Shown here piece after piece: positions 33,030 through 45,259 of a stretch of 64,000 nt of DNA. How positions within the stretch are numbered: position 1 is the stretch's first letter; each line of letters opens with the position of its first letter. The notes under the pieces were generated by a model, which did not search any database, was not told the DNA's origin, and saw only the letters and a list, made by a program, of their open reading frames with translations. The stretch is from assembly GCF_019059575.1 (NCBI RefSeq), contig NW_024881783.1, forward strand, positions 664,130 through 728,129. Direction: 5' to 3'. Origin of the DNA: Amphibalanus amphitrite. Taxonomy: Eukaryota > Arthropoda > Thecostraca > Balanomorpha > Balanidae. Both the position numbers and the translations under genes were made by a program.

Positions 33030-33840
33030 GTCTTTCAAGCTGCGTTATGTAGCTGATATTTTCAATTTTGTACATAAAGTCTATATGATGTTTGTAATTG
33101 CATGAGAAATGTACCTGATATGTCCGATACACCTGATGTGTAAACTTCCAAATGTGTCGCAGTCATTCCTAGCTTGCCGTGTGTCTTCCGTTTGTCTGTT
33201 ACCTATAATTCGTGTTCAACGTTTGATGCAATACATGCATACTAATATCTACATGAGCATTGTTTGAACGAGTATGATAGGTGGAAAGGTGCATTTAGAC
33301 AATATGAGCAACACATTTTCTTTATGTTGACATGAAACAGGGCGGTCTGCCAACAAAGCTACTGGGACATATTTTCATTCGCGATGCATCCATTATTTCC
33401 ACGAGTTATGGCTCAAAATTCCACGAGTTAAGGTTAAAAATTCCACGAGTTGAGGTTAAAAATTCCACGAGTTGAGGTTCAAAAATTTAAAGATAGTAAA
33501 GGCTAGTTATTATAAGCACACACATGATGACACATGTTTCGATCATACTGTTAATTTGCACTAAAAGGCAGACATGTGCTTGGATCCGAGTGATGATTCT
33601 ATGAACGCAATGGATCATGAAACAAACGACAAGCTAGGATCTATAATCTCACTGGATCCCACGCTGAAAGTATATCCCATGTATATGTGAGCTCATGGAA
33701 TCTGACAACAAACCATGACCAAGCATCATAATTCATAATCCGAGTGGATTCTGTCACAATGAACCAGTTAAAACATGTTTCTACTTTCTAGGCATGGTTC
33801 CATGTCATTTAAAGCCGCTAAATATGAATTGTGATGTCTG
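33030..33840. other. Downstream of gene C, no gene recognised
   Basis: AT-rich sequence with three near-identical AAAATTCCACGAGTTRAGGTT units near 33415-33480. No AATAAA was found close to gene C; an ATAAAG variant lies near 33074. Confidence 0.4.
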
Positions 33841-34519
33841 ACCAGTATAACGCCTTTTGGGGCGACTAACGGAGCGAGCGAGAGGGTGGGCCTTGCACGT
33901 GCGAAATTGCGGGGGGTTCCTCCAACTGACTTGTGCACGGCACCCTACTAACCGGTCTCTAGCGATGTGCCAAATTTGGGCACAATCGGCCCAGCCGTTC
34001 TCGAGATCTGGAAGCGGCACCCTGCACGTGCGCACGTGCAAAATGGGTCCCAACTGACTTGTGCACAGCACCCTACTAACCGGTCCCTAACCGTGTACCA
34101 AATTTGAGCGCAATCGGTCCAGCCGTTCCCGAGATCTGGAAACGACCCCTGCACGTGCGCACACCCCAACTCTGGCACATGTATATGCAGTGCCTAGTGG
34201 GTGCCTACCTACATGCCAACTTTCAGCGCAATCGGCCAAGTAGTTACCGATATATTGCAACAATTACAAAATTGACACCTCTTCGTTTTGCACGTGGCAC
34301 GTGCATAAGGGGTCACCCACATGCATCGGGAATAGTCCAATACTTGGTAGAAGGAATGAAGCTACCCTACAAAAATTACCGCGTGTAAATCGGTCAAGTG
34401 GTTGCTGAGATATAAGCCTCGCAAAAGCGTGACCACGGCCGGCCGGCCGGCCAGCCGCTCGTACTCAGAAATTTCCGTTAATCTAAGGAAAGACTACGCT
34501 CGCTTCGCTCGCTCCGTAA
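33841..34519 (+). repeat. Paired repeat with ACGGAGCGAGCGA ends, copy 1
   Basis: It begins ACCAGTATAACGCC, with TAACGGAGCGAGCGAG near 33867, and ends with the complement CGCTCGCTCCGTAA. An internal segment of about 128 bp, starting ACTTGTGCACGGCACCC, is tandemly duplicated here but single in copy 2. Repeated CACGTGC motifs are present. It is likely a non-autonomous inverted-repeat transposon; superfamily not assigned. Confidence 0.55.
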
Positions 34520-34576
34520 TCACATAATATCCCTGAAATAGAGCCATTGCGAATTGCAGCCAGTTGAGGCACTTAA

Positions 34577-35602
34577 CCCTCGCCGGACCTATTGGTTTTC
34601 TACATACGCGCCGGCCGAGGGGGGGGGGGGGGGGCGGGTACGACCCCCCCTCGCCGTTTCGCCCCTGGTGGAGCTAGCGCGTCGCGGAAAAAACGAGCGT
34701 GTGCGCCGTTACGAGACGCAGAGATTGGTACCCCATTTTAAGGTCCTAGGTCAACCGGTGACCTCTGAGGTCAGGTCAAGTGCCCCAAGGTACGGTTCAG
34801 TTTTTGGTGAATAACTTCGCAAAAAACGGCCGCAGAGCGCCGATTTTGGCAGCATCGTGTTCACCTCGCTCAGGCGCGTCGAATGATATACTTTTTGTCC
34901 GGGTCAGGTCAAATTGGGGTGTTGACCTCAGGTCAAGGTCAGGTCAGCACCCCCAGGTCACGAAGTAGGTCGAAAGGGGTCATGTCGCATATCATTCGAT
35001 TCGGCAGGTCTTCCTGAGTCCATTGGTGGCTTTCCCGACTCGCTAGCTCAATTTGATCAAGAGTTATTGACGAAAAACTAATATGACCTTGATGACGTCA
35101 TAAATGACGTCACGCAAGGTCAACATTGCAAAAGTGACGCATCTAATCTTGCAAGGAGTGCATAAAATCACGATTCTGTGTGCTTGAGATAGTTGGAGAT
35201 CGTTCCCGGTGCCAGAATAGCAGTTTTCATTTTTCCCCATTGACTTATAATGGTGAGGTCACGAAAATGACCTGACCTCATATGACCTTTAGGAAAAATC
35301 TGAGATATACAAGTTGTGGGACTCATAATGGATACTAGATCCTGCAAGTTTCATTTCCCTGTGACATCTCCTCTGGCAGTGAGGGCGTTGCGAAGTTGCG
35401 ACATCTGAAGACCGTGCAGAGGTTCACTTATGACGTCATAGGTCAGTGACCTGACCTGACCCAAAAATGCGGTTGGTGTCAAAAGATGCGGCTTGGATCA
35501 AAGGTCAGGTATGCCAAGTTTCAGCTCTCTATCGCCAGAGTGCTCGGAGCTATCGCGAAAAAACCCTATGGGGGGGCGGCACCCCCCCTCGGCCGGCGAG
35601 GG
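34577..35602. mobile_element. TTAA/poly-G element, motif CGCCGG
   Basis: TTAA flanks both ends (34573-34576, 35603-35606). The left long end has CCCTCGCCGG, a 22-base spacer, then CGCCGGCCGAGGGG. The right short end is CCCTCGCCGGCCGAGGGG on the opposite strand. The interior carries AGGTCAGTGACCT (35440-35452) and TGACGTCA at 35093, 35105 and 35431. It separates two copies of the ACGGAGCGAGCGA repeat. Confidence 0.72.
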
Positions 35603-35606
35603 TTAA

Positions 35607-36167
35607 ACCAGTATAACGCCTTTTGGGGCGACTAACGGAGCGAGCGAGAGGGTGGGCCTTGCACGCGCGAAATTGCGAGGGGGTACCTCCAACTGACTTG
35701 TGCACGGCACCCTACTAACCGGTCTCTAGAGTCTAGCGACGTGCCAAATTTGGGCACAATCGGCCCAGCCGTTCTCGAGATCTGGAAGCGGCACCCTGCA
35801 CGTGCGCACGTGCAGCAGCACCCCAACTCTGGCACATGGATATGCAGTGCCTAGTGGGTGCCTACCTACATGCCAACTTTCAGCGCAATCGGCCAAGTAG
35901 TTACCGAGATATTGCAACAATTACAAAACGAACACCTCTTCGTTTTGCACGTGGCACGTGCATAAGAGGTCACCCACATGCATCAGGAATAGTCCAATAC
36001 TTGGTAGAAGGAATGAAGCTACCCTACAAAAATTACCGCATGTAAATCGGTCAAGTGGTTGCTGAGATATAAGCGTCGCAGAATCGTGACCACGGCCGGC
36101 CGGCCGCTCATACTCAGAAATTTTCGTTATTCTACGTAAGACTCCGCTCGCTTCGCTCGCTCCGTAA
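35607..36167 (+). repeat. Paired repeat with ACGGAGCGAGCGA ends, copy 2
   Basis: It starts at the right TTAA of the neighbouring element with ACCAGTATAACGCC and ends CGCTCGCTCCGTAA. It matches 33841-34519 closely but lacks the internal 128-bp duplication. Confidence 0.55.
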
Positions 36168-36613
36168 CTACTTCGTAAATGTTCAAATGGCTTCTAAATT
36201 CGAATTTAACTCCAACAACTAGCCCATAAACATGTAAAACTCGAAAAAGGGAAACGGGGTCATCAAAGGTCAATGACCTGACCTTCAGGTGACCTTGACA
36301 CCCATCCTAATGCATGGGGGCAACATCATATCACGTGTTTGAACTTTTGAAACCACAAAAAGACTGCAAACGCACGGCTAATGCGAGCCGACATACGCCG
36401 AATCGCGATTCCGGCCAAACATGGTCTCGAAAAGTAGGTCACAGGTCAAAGGTCATTTGGGTCAGGGTCATGAAATTTTCAGGGTAGGTAGGTGTAAAAT
36501 TGATTAAAGCGAGGGTACGTAAAGTTTCGTCGCGATCGGAAGCTTTTTACGCGAGTTATTCGCGAAAAACCGAGGGGGGGGTCCGTTCGACCCCCCCACC
36601 ATACGGGCGAGGG
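36166..36613. mobile_element. TTAA-family fragment, right piece
   Basis: It continues the fragment that stops at 29133 and ends ACGGGCGAGGG then TTAA (36614-36617). It contains AGGTCAATGACCT (36267-36279) and three AGGTCA half-sites each separated by one base (36436-36455). Confidence 0.55.
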
Positions 36614-36617
36614 TTAA

Positions 36618-37655
36618 ATTAGTGATCTGTTTACTGGTTAATTAATTATAACACCCTTACAGCATTCGAATTTGACCCATTAAACGTGTTTTCTAGAAAT
36701 TGTTCGCCTTCAGCGTATCATAAGTTGTATGTTTCACTGTATGGCATTAGATATGAAATGAATAAAAAAATATAAAAAATACCCATCTCCATTTTTTTGC
36801 ATACTAGTTAACATATAATTCCATAGGCAACACTGCACAGGCCATAAAAAACAATATTTTTAACTGGCCACCTTTGAAAAAAGAAAAGAAAAATAAGTTG
36901 TACTTAAAATTTTGAAAATTAAGAAACCGAAATTTCGAAAAACTAACTATACCAAAATAATGCTTGGAAAGTGGCAATTCCATTGATATATAGTTTTTCT
37001 ACTTAAGGTTTAGCTTTATGGGAGTAATTAATGTTCAAAACAAAGTAGTTTTCAACTTTGCAAAATTCCCCGAGGCTATAACTCGATCACCGTTACTCTG
37101 ACAGACCTGACCTTTTCAGCATCGGCTTCTGCGCACAGGAGTACTCTATGTATACCAATTTTCAAGAAAATCCGAGATGGTCGGGTGTTAATTTGCAACC
37201 CCGAGCTGTTGAATCGTCCTGGAATGCCCCAGCTGAGGTGGGAACTTCGAATGAGAAGGTGGATGACGTTTATGGTGGATCCTTATTTAATGACTGCTCA
37301 CCGTGCTGCCTTGACACCCATGGCATGACCGCAGCTCACGAACATTCTTTCGTCTGGAACAAATCTTGGCTTTGTTGACGTTACATGGGCTGTCGCTCGA
37401 CAGAGCAGCACTGACATCTCTCGGCAAGGCTGGCAAACTATGACCGCTTGGCGTAGAAGGGGACGCTGCAGCTGCATCATCGGGAAATACAGGAGCAAAA
37501 CGCATCACATCCCAAGTGCGCGTTTCCGCAACGACGATACAAACGTGGCCTTCATGTTAGTATTTTCACCGTTCCGTCAATTTTTATCCTCAGGACAGCC
37601 GATTCTTTCATCGGATCGGCTGTTCCTTCACGTTCCTTCACACGGGCGTAGGAAC
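36618..37655. other. No gene recognised
   Basis: AT-rich sequence to about 37070, then mixed composition. The largest ORFs are about 70 codons with no recognisable domain. Confidence 0.35.
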
Positions 37656-37659
37656 GTCA

Positions 37660-38060
37660 TGAAAAGTGGGTGGGCCACCCTGTCAAGGGGCCTCCTTTTC
37701 CAGGGGGCCTCCTATTTTCAGGGGCCTCCAACTTTTGCCTCATCCTGCTGGCTGCTTTCAAGTATGACCTCCAAATCTAGCTTCTGAGATCGGGCAGATG
37801 TACCCAGGGGCGTAACCGCTAAAGCGAACAGTGCGGAAAGTCCGCACCATTTTTAAAACTTCTTCCCCCTCCGATTTTTTTTTAGAATCTATTTGCCGCA
37901 AACGGCGCATGACAGGGCCTCGTCTAAGGAATTTTCACTGGGGGGGACAGAGCCTGAAGGAGCCAAACCTAGGGTACCCCCAAATCCTGTTTTCTCACCG
38001 GATTTAGACCACTTATTTTCATCTTAGCCCTGACACCATATTTTTTTTTTGAAAACTAAA
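37660..38060 (+). repeat. CCTCC units and dispersed repeat, copy 2
   Basis: 37685-37740 has a few GGGGGCCTCCTATTT units like those at 15690-16970. 37912-38060 is the second copy of the repeat at 13720-13870. Confidence 0.55.
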
Positions 38061-38859
38061 GAAAAAATAATAGGCCATCCGACCCATGCTTTTATATTAG
38101 TTTGTAGCCTCCTCACATTGCCCCATCAGACAGAAATAATCACACTTATCGGTGTTGAGCGTTTGTTTGAGTGGCAGTGCCTTGTCTAAGGAATTTGCAT
38201 GCCGAGCCTTATGTTGGGGGCCCACACGCTGATAGACTGAGCGCTTGACTCTGAGCTCTGCCGAGCTCTGAGGGCTAATACCAGCTTCTGGACCCACGCC
38301 GGCCTCTATGGTAGCCCACACTGGTTTATATGATCCATACCAGGCTTTAAGGGTCAATCTGTGTTGAAACAGTATTTTCCCACTAGGGCCCCCTCAGACT
38401 AGTGTAATGCCTATGCATCAACTTGGAGACTGATGGCTTCTCAGGTGGATTCTCCGTAATCGCCATGGATCTCCGACACAACCTTAATTAAGGTCGTCAG
38501 AGGCTATAAACTAAACAAAAAATGAAGATTTCCTCGTGTAGTAGTGCAATTTGAGGCCCGTTGGGACCCTAAGTGGCTGGCATTTGCCCACCGGGACTCC
38601 ACGCCGACTTCTTTAGATAATCCAGTAACCAGTTGTCAGTTCCCGTCCCCACAGACAGACCACCAATCTGCGCCTACGTACGACCACCACGGGAGCCTGC
38701 TTCATTACGATTAGGAGCTACTCTAGCCGCACACCGGTGACTGTCCACTGTCCAGCCAGAAGTTGGACGCCGCATAGTGAGGACGACTATAGGCAAAAAC
38801 AAGAGATTGACGCCCCGAGGACAGAAACAACAGATTGATACGTAAGGGCTATATACGGC

Positions 38860-39110
38860 CTTGCGTAAAGGAGACATTTTGTCGGTAGAGCGTTGGACTC
38901 CACGTGGTGAGGGCACGCGTCCCGGTTATAACAGTCCGGGTTCGATTTCGAAGCGCGACAGAGTCGCTCGATGTCTATGAGCCTCCTGGCGAGTATGGTT
39001 ACGGTTGGTGGCAGGCCGTAACCAGTCGAAGTTAGTGAGGGGACCGGCCATGCGCGGCTATGTGCATACGTTAAACTTTGGGCTCTAAATTCTGCCATAG
39101 ATCATGAATT
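38860..39110 (+). repeat. Possible tRNA-derived SINE head
   Basis: TCGGTAGAGCGTTGG resembles a Pol III A box and GGGTTCGATTTC, about 50 bases on, resembles a B box. The sequence does not fold as a full tRNA because the T stem is not paired, so it is not called a tRNA gene. No second copy was found in the window. Confidence 0.3.
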
Positions 39111-39589
39111 GCGCGATCGGAGGGTAGAGGGCAGGGCCAACGCAACAAGCTCTGCTTAGCGGGGGCTCTGTCCTTGTGAATCCTTCCATTCAAAAGGTTC
39201 GGACTAAATTTATAAACAAGAATATCCGAGACACGGAGTTGGGCGCCTGAAAAGACGAAATGTAACGTATTGCTGAGCGAAAAAAAAAAGGTTCAGGTCA
39301 GGTAAACAAAATAAACACTTGATAACAGGCCAAGTAATCGGGTAGGTATCAATGTGCTCACATTGCACCCATGTTTCGTTTACACATTTGCTTTTATGTG
39401 CACTGACGCCAAAAATTCGTTTGCCTTTTGGCTATTGCCGGCCCCCCCAGTAGTGACTTTTTGCCCTGACTGGGGGGGCCAGGCCGATGACTGCGGGGGT
39501 TTGGCCCCCCCAGTTAACATGTTAGACGAGGCCTTGGCGCATGACCCCTGAAAACCCTTACACAAATGTCTTCCTCGTTTCCCAGGTGC

Positions 39590-40720
39590 CCCCATTAGCT
39601 TCATAGGCGCCCTCTTTGGCATATAAGCGCCCTATGTGCCTATAGTCATCAGAGACATCCCTATATGCCCCACAGTCGCCCCGTTGTCGCATACAATATG
39701 CGCTTATCATAGGCGTCTCTCTTTTATGGACACTTGAAGGCGCCTCTCTTTGCCATGCCGGCGCCCCTGTTTCTTATGAATGCACCCCCATGGCATTGAT
39801 CAATTGCAATTTGCAGACCTCTATTGCATGTGGACGCCCATATATGTAGGCCTCAGAGGCGCCCCTCTTTCGCATTGAGGCGCCCCTATGGGCTTCATAG
39901 GCGCCCCTCTATTGCACGTATGGTGCCCTACTGTCTCAGAACCGCTCCCCTTTGGCATGCAGACGCCCATCTTTCGTACGGAGGAGCCGCTGTGGTTCTT
40001 AGAGACGGCATTGTGCTCCCAGACGCAGATGGGGCTCTCGGAGTCGACAGTGTGGGACCTTCAGTCGCTGATGGGTGCCCGCCAGATGTGGACCCTCGGA
40101 GACGCCGGTATGGGGCCCTCAGAGATGCCGGTATGTGGCCCTTAGAGACACCGGTGTGGAACCCTCAGATACTTCAGTGTCAAGCCCTTACAATTGCTGG
40201 TGTGGAGCTATGAATGCGCTGGCTTAAATCCCTCAGAGGCCGGTACATGGACATTAGAGCTCAGTGAGAGTTTGTGTGGTGCCTTCAGTGGCCTTGTGGA
40301 GCCGTTAGACATCAACATGGTGCTCTCAGGAGCCGGTGAGTCCTCAGAGTCACCGGTGTGGGGCCTTCAGAGCTCCGAGATACTGGTGTGGGGCCCTCAG
40401 AAGTGTCGGTGTGGATCCTTCAGATGTACATATAGAGCCTTGAGATGCACAGGTGTGGTCAGAGTATATAGAAGGTGTGGTTGCCCACAGAGGCGCCGGT
40501 GTGGGGCCCCCAGAGCCACCGATATAGGGCCCTAAGAGACACCAGTATGACCCTCAAAGGCGCCGCTGTGTGGCGCTCATAAACACTGGTGTGGAGCCAT
40601 CACAGGCGGGTGGAGCCGTTAGAGGCCGGAAAGGGCCCTTAGATGCCTACAAGGAGCCTTCAGAAGCCGGCGTGGCACCCTTATGGGGATAAGCGTGTCT
40701 ACTTAGGAGCCCTTGAGGTG
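39590..40720 (+). repeat. Degenerate GCGCCCCT / GGGCCCTCAGA minisatellite
   Basis: Loosely periodic units of about 25-35 bp change from GCGCCCCT-type to GTGTGGGGCCCTCAGAG-type along the stretch. ORFs here reflect the repeat rather than a gene. Confidence 0.55.
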
Positions 40721-40779
40721 CTCTCATGAGCTCTGTGGGGCCCTATCGAGCCGAAATATGGCCACGGCCAGTTGCCGCC

Positions 40780-41830
40780 GCATGGCTCTTCGGACTATCA
40801 TTCTCAGGGGCCTCATCTGCCTAGTTTGAATAGAAGGGCCTTTCAGACCATCAGTCTCATGGGCCTCCTCTAGCGTATAAATAGAAGGGCCTGTTAGACC
40901 ATCAATCCTAGGGGCCTCTTCTGGTTAGTATAAATAGAAGAGCCTCTCAGACCATTAATCTCAGGGGGCCCTGTGGACAGTATAAATAAAAGGGCCTCTC
41001 AGACCATCAGTCCCGGGGGCCTCCCTAGAAAAGTGTAAATGTGGATAGAGGGCCCCCTCAGATTCATTACGAGTGGACCTCTCTGACTATCAGTCTCAGA
41101 GGCCTCTTGTGGCCAGTATGTAATATGTATGCATATAAGAGCGTCTCAGACCATCGGTCTCAGGGGCCTCTTCTGACTAGTGTGGAGAGAGGGCCCTCCC
41201 AGACCACCGGTTTCAGGGGCCTCCAGTGGCCAGTTATATGAACAGAAGGGCCTCACAGCCATCAGCCTCGAGGGCCTCTTCTGACTGGTGTGAATATGAG
41301 GGCCTCTCATACCATCAGTCTCAGGGGCCTTCTCTGCCTAGTGTGAATATAATGGCTTCCCAGGCCATCAGTCTCAGGGGACTCTTCTGACTGGTGCCGG
41401 ATTGAGGGACCTCCCAGACCGAAAGTTTTTGGGGTCTCCTGTGGCCAGTATGAATAGAAGGGCCTCTCAGTCCATCAGTATCATGGGCCTCTTCTGCCTG
41501 GTGTAATTATAAGGGCCTCTCAGGTCATCAGTCTCAGGGGCCTCCTCTGACTACAGTGTAGATGGATAGGCCTCCCAGACCATCAGTCTCAGGGGCCTCT
41601 TCTGACTATTGAGGAAAGAGGGGCCTCCTCTGACTAGTGAGGGTAGGGGGCCTCGGATAGACCGCCAGTGTCAGGGGCCTATTCTGACTAGTGTGGATGG
41701 AGGGGCCTCCCAGACCAGTGTGGATATTGGGGCCTCCTCAGATCCACTAGGGCCTCTCAGGCCATCAGTCTCAGGGGCTTCGACTGATAAGTATGAACAG
41801 AGGGCCTCCTTGGATCCATCACGGCCCCTT
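40780..41830 (+). repeat. Tandem repeat of about 60-65 bp
   Basis: About fifteen degenerate units contain GGGCCTCTCAGACCATCAG, TCTCAGGGGCCTCTTCTG and ACTAGTGTGAATAGAAG. It shares the GGGCCTC core with the other minisatellites of the window. Confidence 0.7.
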
Positions 41831-41889
41831 GGAGTCCGTGCGTGGGGATTCGTGGAACTTATTTTTACCGAGTTTGCTTATTCTGGAAG

Positions 41890-43340
41890 GTGACGACGTC
41901 CTCTCCAATCGAGACGAGGGGCCTCGAGTAAAAAGTGGGTGGGCCAAAACACATGGTTGGCCCCCCCACCTCGAAAAGTGGGTGGGCACTTGCCCACCTG
42001 GCCCCCCCTGTTCCTACGCCTATGTTCCTTCACGTGACAAACGATCCGGGCTGGACGATCACCTTTATCCGGCGTGGGTAGCATGTCCATCGTGCGGCTT
42101 GGTGACCGTTAACGAGGCTGGGTGGGCTGTCCAATAGAATACAATACATGAGAAACTGGCTCTCAGACCTCCCAGAAACATGTGGCACGCACGACTCTTT
42201 TTTCAACATGTAGTCTGTCTGAAATGAGCTCCTGCCTTCTCGCGTTTTTCATTTATGGGAACGCGCACAATTGTTGTATATAAATTGTTTTTCTGCTTAC
42301 AGGTTTTTACGTTTTTACGATGTTCAGTCTAATCAGTGCCACATTTTTCTTACCTACAGAACATGATGACTTGACGTCTCTTCCTCAACTTTTGAATCAA
42401 ACAAAAGAGCGCTAGCCACTAAGTTTCGGTATGTCGTCAGGCACCTGATCATTGAAAAGATGATTGCTACTTAATAACTTTTTATATTTTGATTAATTAG
42501 TGAAGTTTCGAGGCCTCAGGCGCTTAAAAAAGCGGGCTCCGACGACGCCGTAACTCAGCAGCGGGGACATGTGCATTACTGCAAGCTGGATTATGAAGCG
42601 CTTGTTAAACAAACCCTGCCGCACGCCGTATTTATATGAGGAGCATCGCACCAAAACAGCGAAAATGCTAACTCGTTTATGTTTTATACGGCTAGGCTCT
42701 TTCGATCTGCCATTGCAGAGCCGGGAGGATTATATAGGGGTTAAGGGTAACATTGGTCTGGGCGGCAAACCTGGCGCGCCGCCGGGGCTGAGGCTGTTGC
42801 CGAGGTTAGAAGTGACTATTCCACCATTTGATAGCTGTTACAAAGATTTCAACCGTTAGCTTTTGTTTACGTGTAAGATAACGATTCGAACTTTCTAGTG
42901 CGCGAACCCGTGCGCGATTGTGCAAAATGTTAAATATTTTGATAACCCACAGAACATCGACAGAAACGACAGACGGCCTTGAGATCGGTTTATAATTTGT
43001 TATTCAATATACCAACTATATCTATTACCTATCAGAGATTACCATCAACAACCTGATTAAAAGATTGATGACGCTGCTGCTCAGGAGCGGCGTACGCTTA
43101 GCAGTGCCAGTTAATGGGCTGCATGATCCGTACCTAGATTTGCTGGATTAATCAAGCATGCTTTCAAATCCAAGCGATATCAATATTTCTAGAATAGGGC
43201 TTTCCACCAAAGTCGGCTTTGCTGCTCTGTTGCTCCCTGTTCTGTTCTGGCGGTCCACTGACCGTGCCGGTCCCGTCTGGGTGAGACGCCCGGAGATCAG
43301 GGAGCGCCCACCGCTGCTGCCCTCCGGCAGGCAGCGCGGC
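41890..43340. other. No gene recognised
   Basis: Mixed sequence. 41935-42005 contains GTGGGTGGGC units repeated three times. No exon or RNA gene is supported. Confidence 0.35.
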
Positions 43341-43349
43341 CATTTGTTG

Positions 43350-43525
43350 CCGAGGCTCCATATCAAAGCATACAAAATCTTATCATACAATCATCAAAAC
43401 ATACAAAATCGTAACATACAACGCGCAAAACCTACAAAACAGGCCGGGTAGGGGACAGTCAAAACATACAAAAGCGCAGCATACAAAATCGTGTCATACA
43501 AAATCGCCAGGTACAAAATCGTTTC
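43350..43525 (+). repeat. CATACAAAATCG short-period repeat, copy 1
   Basis: Units of roughly 13-17 bases built on ACATACAAAATCG repeat about ten times. An inverted copy lies at 59450-59760, with shared flanks such as GGGTAGGGGACAG and ATATCAAAGCATACAAAA / CTATCAAAGCATACAAAA. Confidence 0.65.
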
Positions 43526-44037
43526 ACACAAAAAGGTAGTGGAAAATTAATGGCATTAATCAAAGAACGCATCATACAAAACCATTTCATATAAATTTAC
43601 ATCATTTCGTCGTCCTTGAGATGTCAATTTTCAGTTGGATCAAAACCTACAATCTCATTGCGCTTCAAGCGACATCTTTGTTAGAAGTTTGTGTAGTTAC
43701 GAAATATTCCACTAGATGTCTCCTCTGTCAAAGCACAGCCAAGCTTTGCACGGCCAGCGTTTTTTGCTTGTTTATACAGTGAGCGCCGGTCTCGGAGCGA
43801 CGGGGCGCCGTCGTCCCCCTCCCCCAGACTGGGCAAGGTCTCCCCGTCCTCGGCAGACGGCGCGGCCCCATAGGAAACGGCCAAGGCCGTGCCTGACTTA
43901 CATCCCCGCTCTCTGCGGGCCGGAGAACGAAGTTGCGCTTGGTACATTGAGCAGCATTCTGCTCATTTTGACCATAGCTGCCGGAACATAATTCGTAAAT
44001 TAAATTGAAAACTGCAAAAGAAATTTAACTGACTTAA

Positions 44038-44892
44038 CCCTCGCCCGTATGGGGGGGGGGGGGTTGAACGGATCCCCACCCCCATGGTTTTTCGCGAATA
44101 ACTCGCGTAAAAAGCGGTTAATCGCGATGAAACATTCAGTACTGTCGAGTCAATCAATTGTACACTTACCCTCAAAATTTCATGACCCTGTCCCAAATGA
44201 ACCTTGACCTGTGGCCTATTTTTTAGACCATGTTTGGCCGGAATCGCGATTCGGCGTACATATGTCGGCTCGTATTAGCCGCGCGTTTGCAGTATTTTTG
44301 CGGTTTCAAGCGTTCAAACATGTGATATGATGTTGGTCCCATGCATTATGGTGAGTGTCAAGGTCACCTGGAGGTCAGGTCAGATCATTGACCTTTGATG
44401 ACCTAGGTTCACTTCTTCAATTTTGCATGTTTCTAGGCTACTTTTTGGAGCTGATTTCGAATTAAGCAACCATTTGAGCATTTACGAAGTTGTTTTGGTG
44501 TCTTCGTAACATGTTACGAAGCTGTCAGTAACGGCTGACACGTACTATGAATACCTGGCAGGACGTCTACTGATTGGCCTGACCTGACCTGACCTGGCCT
44601 AAATGCATTAAGACATCATCTGTGATCAAAACTAACACGATATTCGTGATCAGCACCCCGAAAAAACCTCATCAACCTCACTTTACGATGTTATAACAGG
44701 TCCCGATTTTCCAGACTTGTGGGTCATTGACCTGACCTGGAAAGTCAACCAATGACCTAGGACCTTAAATTTTTTCTCGAAGCTCTAGCTATACGATCAG
44801 GGGCCAAACGGCAAGGGGGGAGCGGTCCAACGGACCCGCCCCCCCCCCCCCCTATACGTTCGAAGCTGGCAAAACACCAATACGGGCGACGG
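44038..44892. mobile_element. TTAA/poly-G element, motif CGTAT
   Basis: TTAA flanks both ends (44034-44037, 44893-44896). The left short end is CCCTCGCC-CGTATGGGG. The right long end, on the opposite strand, is CCGTCGCC-CGTATTGG, a spacer, then CGTATAGGGG. It is closely related to 50564-51436. GGGTCATTGACCT at 44721-44733 is one base from the palindromic receptor site. Confidence 0.7.
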
Positions 44893-44896
44893 TTAA

Positions 44897-45259
44897 CCCG
44901 GCAGTTGCTGGAGTATTTCGCCACACACCACTTGCTGGGTGGGGGTGGGAGGGGGGGGGGGAAACTTCCCCAGCCCATAGCTCGAGAACCCATAGCCCAT
45001 AGTCCATAGCTCGAGGCGCATCGAAACGGGCGAGGCAGCAAGCAAAATAACGCTACGAGAGGCTTCTGATGAGTACCTTCAAGTGGAGTTCCGAGGTCAC
45101 AGGTCGGTTCAATATTATTTCAAATACCTGAAATTAGGCTTTTAATAGCATGGACTTTAAACCTCGAACTGGGCGTCTCTCGTAACAAACTATGTCTCCA
45201 ACGGACCCCCCCCCCCCCATATACGTTCGCGGCTGGCAAAACACCAGTACGGGCGAGGA
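44897..45259. mobile_element. TTAA-family fragments
   Basis: The left terminus follows the previous element's TTAA directly: CCCGGCAG-TTGCTGG, spacer, TTGCTGGG, G-run. The right terminus at about 45195-45259 is a long end of the CGTAT type (on the opposite strand TCCTCGCC-CGTACTGG) followed by TTAA (45260-45263). The ends do not match, so these are two broken elements. Decayed related sequence continues to about 45660. Confidence 0.5.

Noticed and set aside
38890-38965. Possible intact tRNA gene
   Set aside because: A- and B-box-like motifs are present but the acceptor and T stems do not pair; kept only as a possible SINE head.
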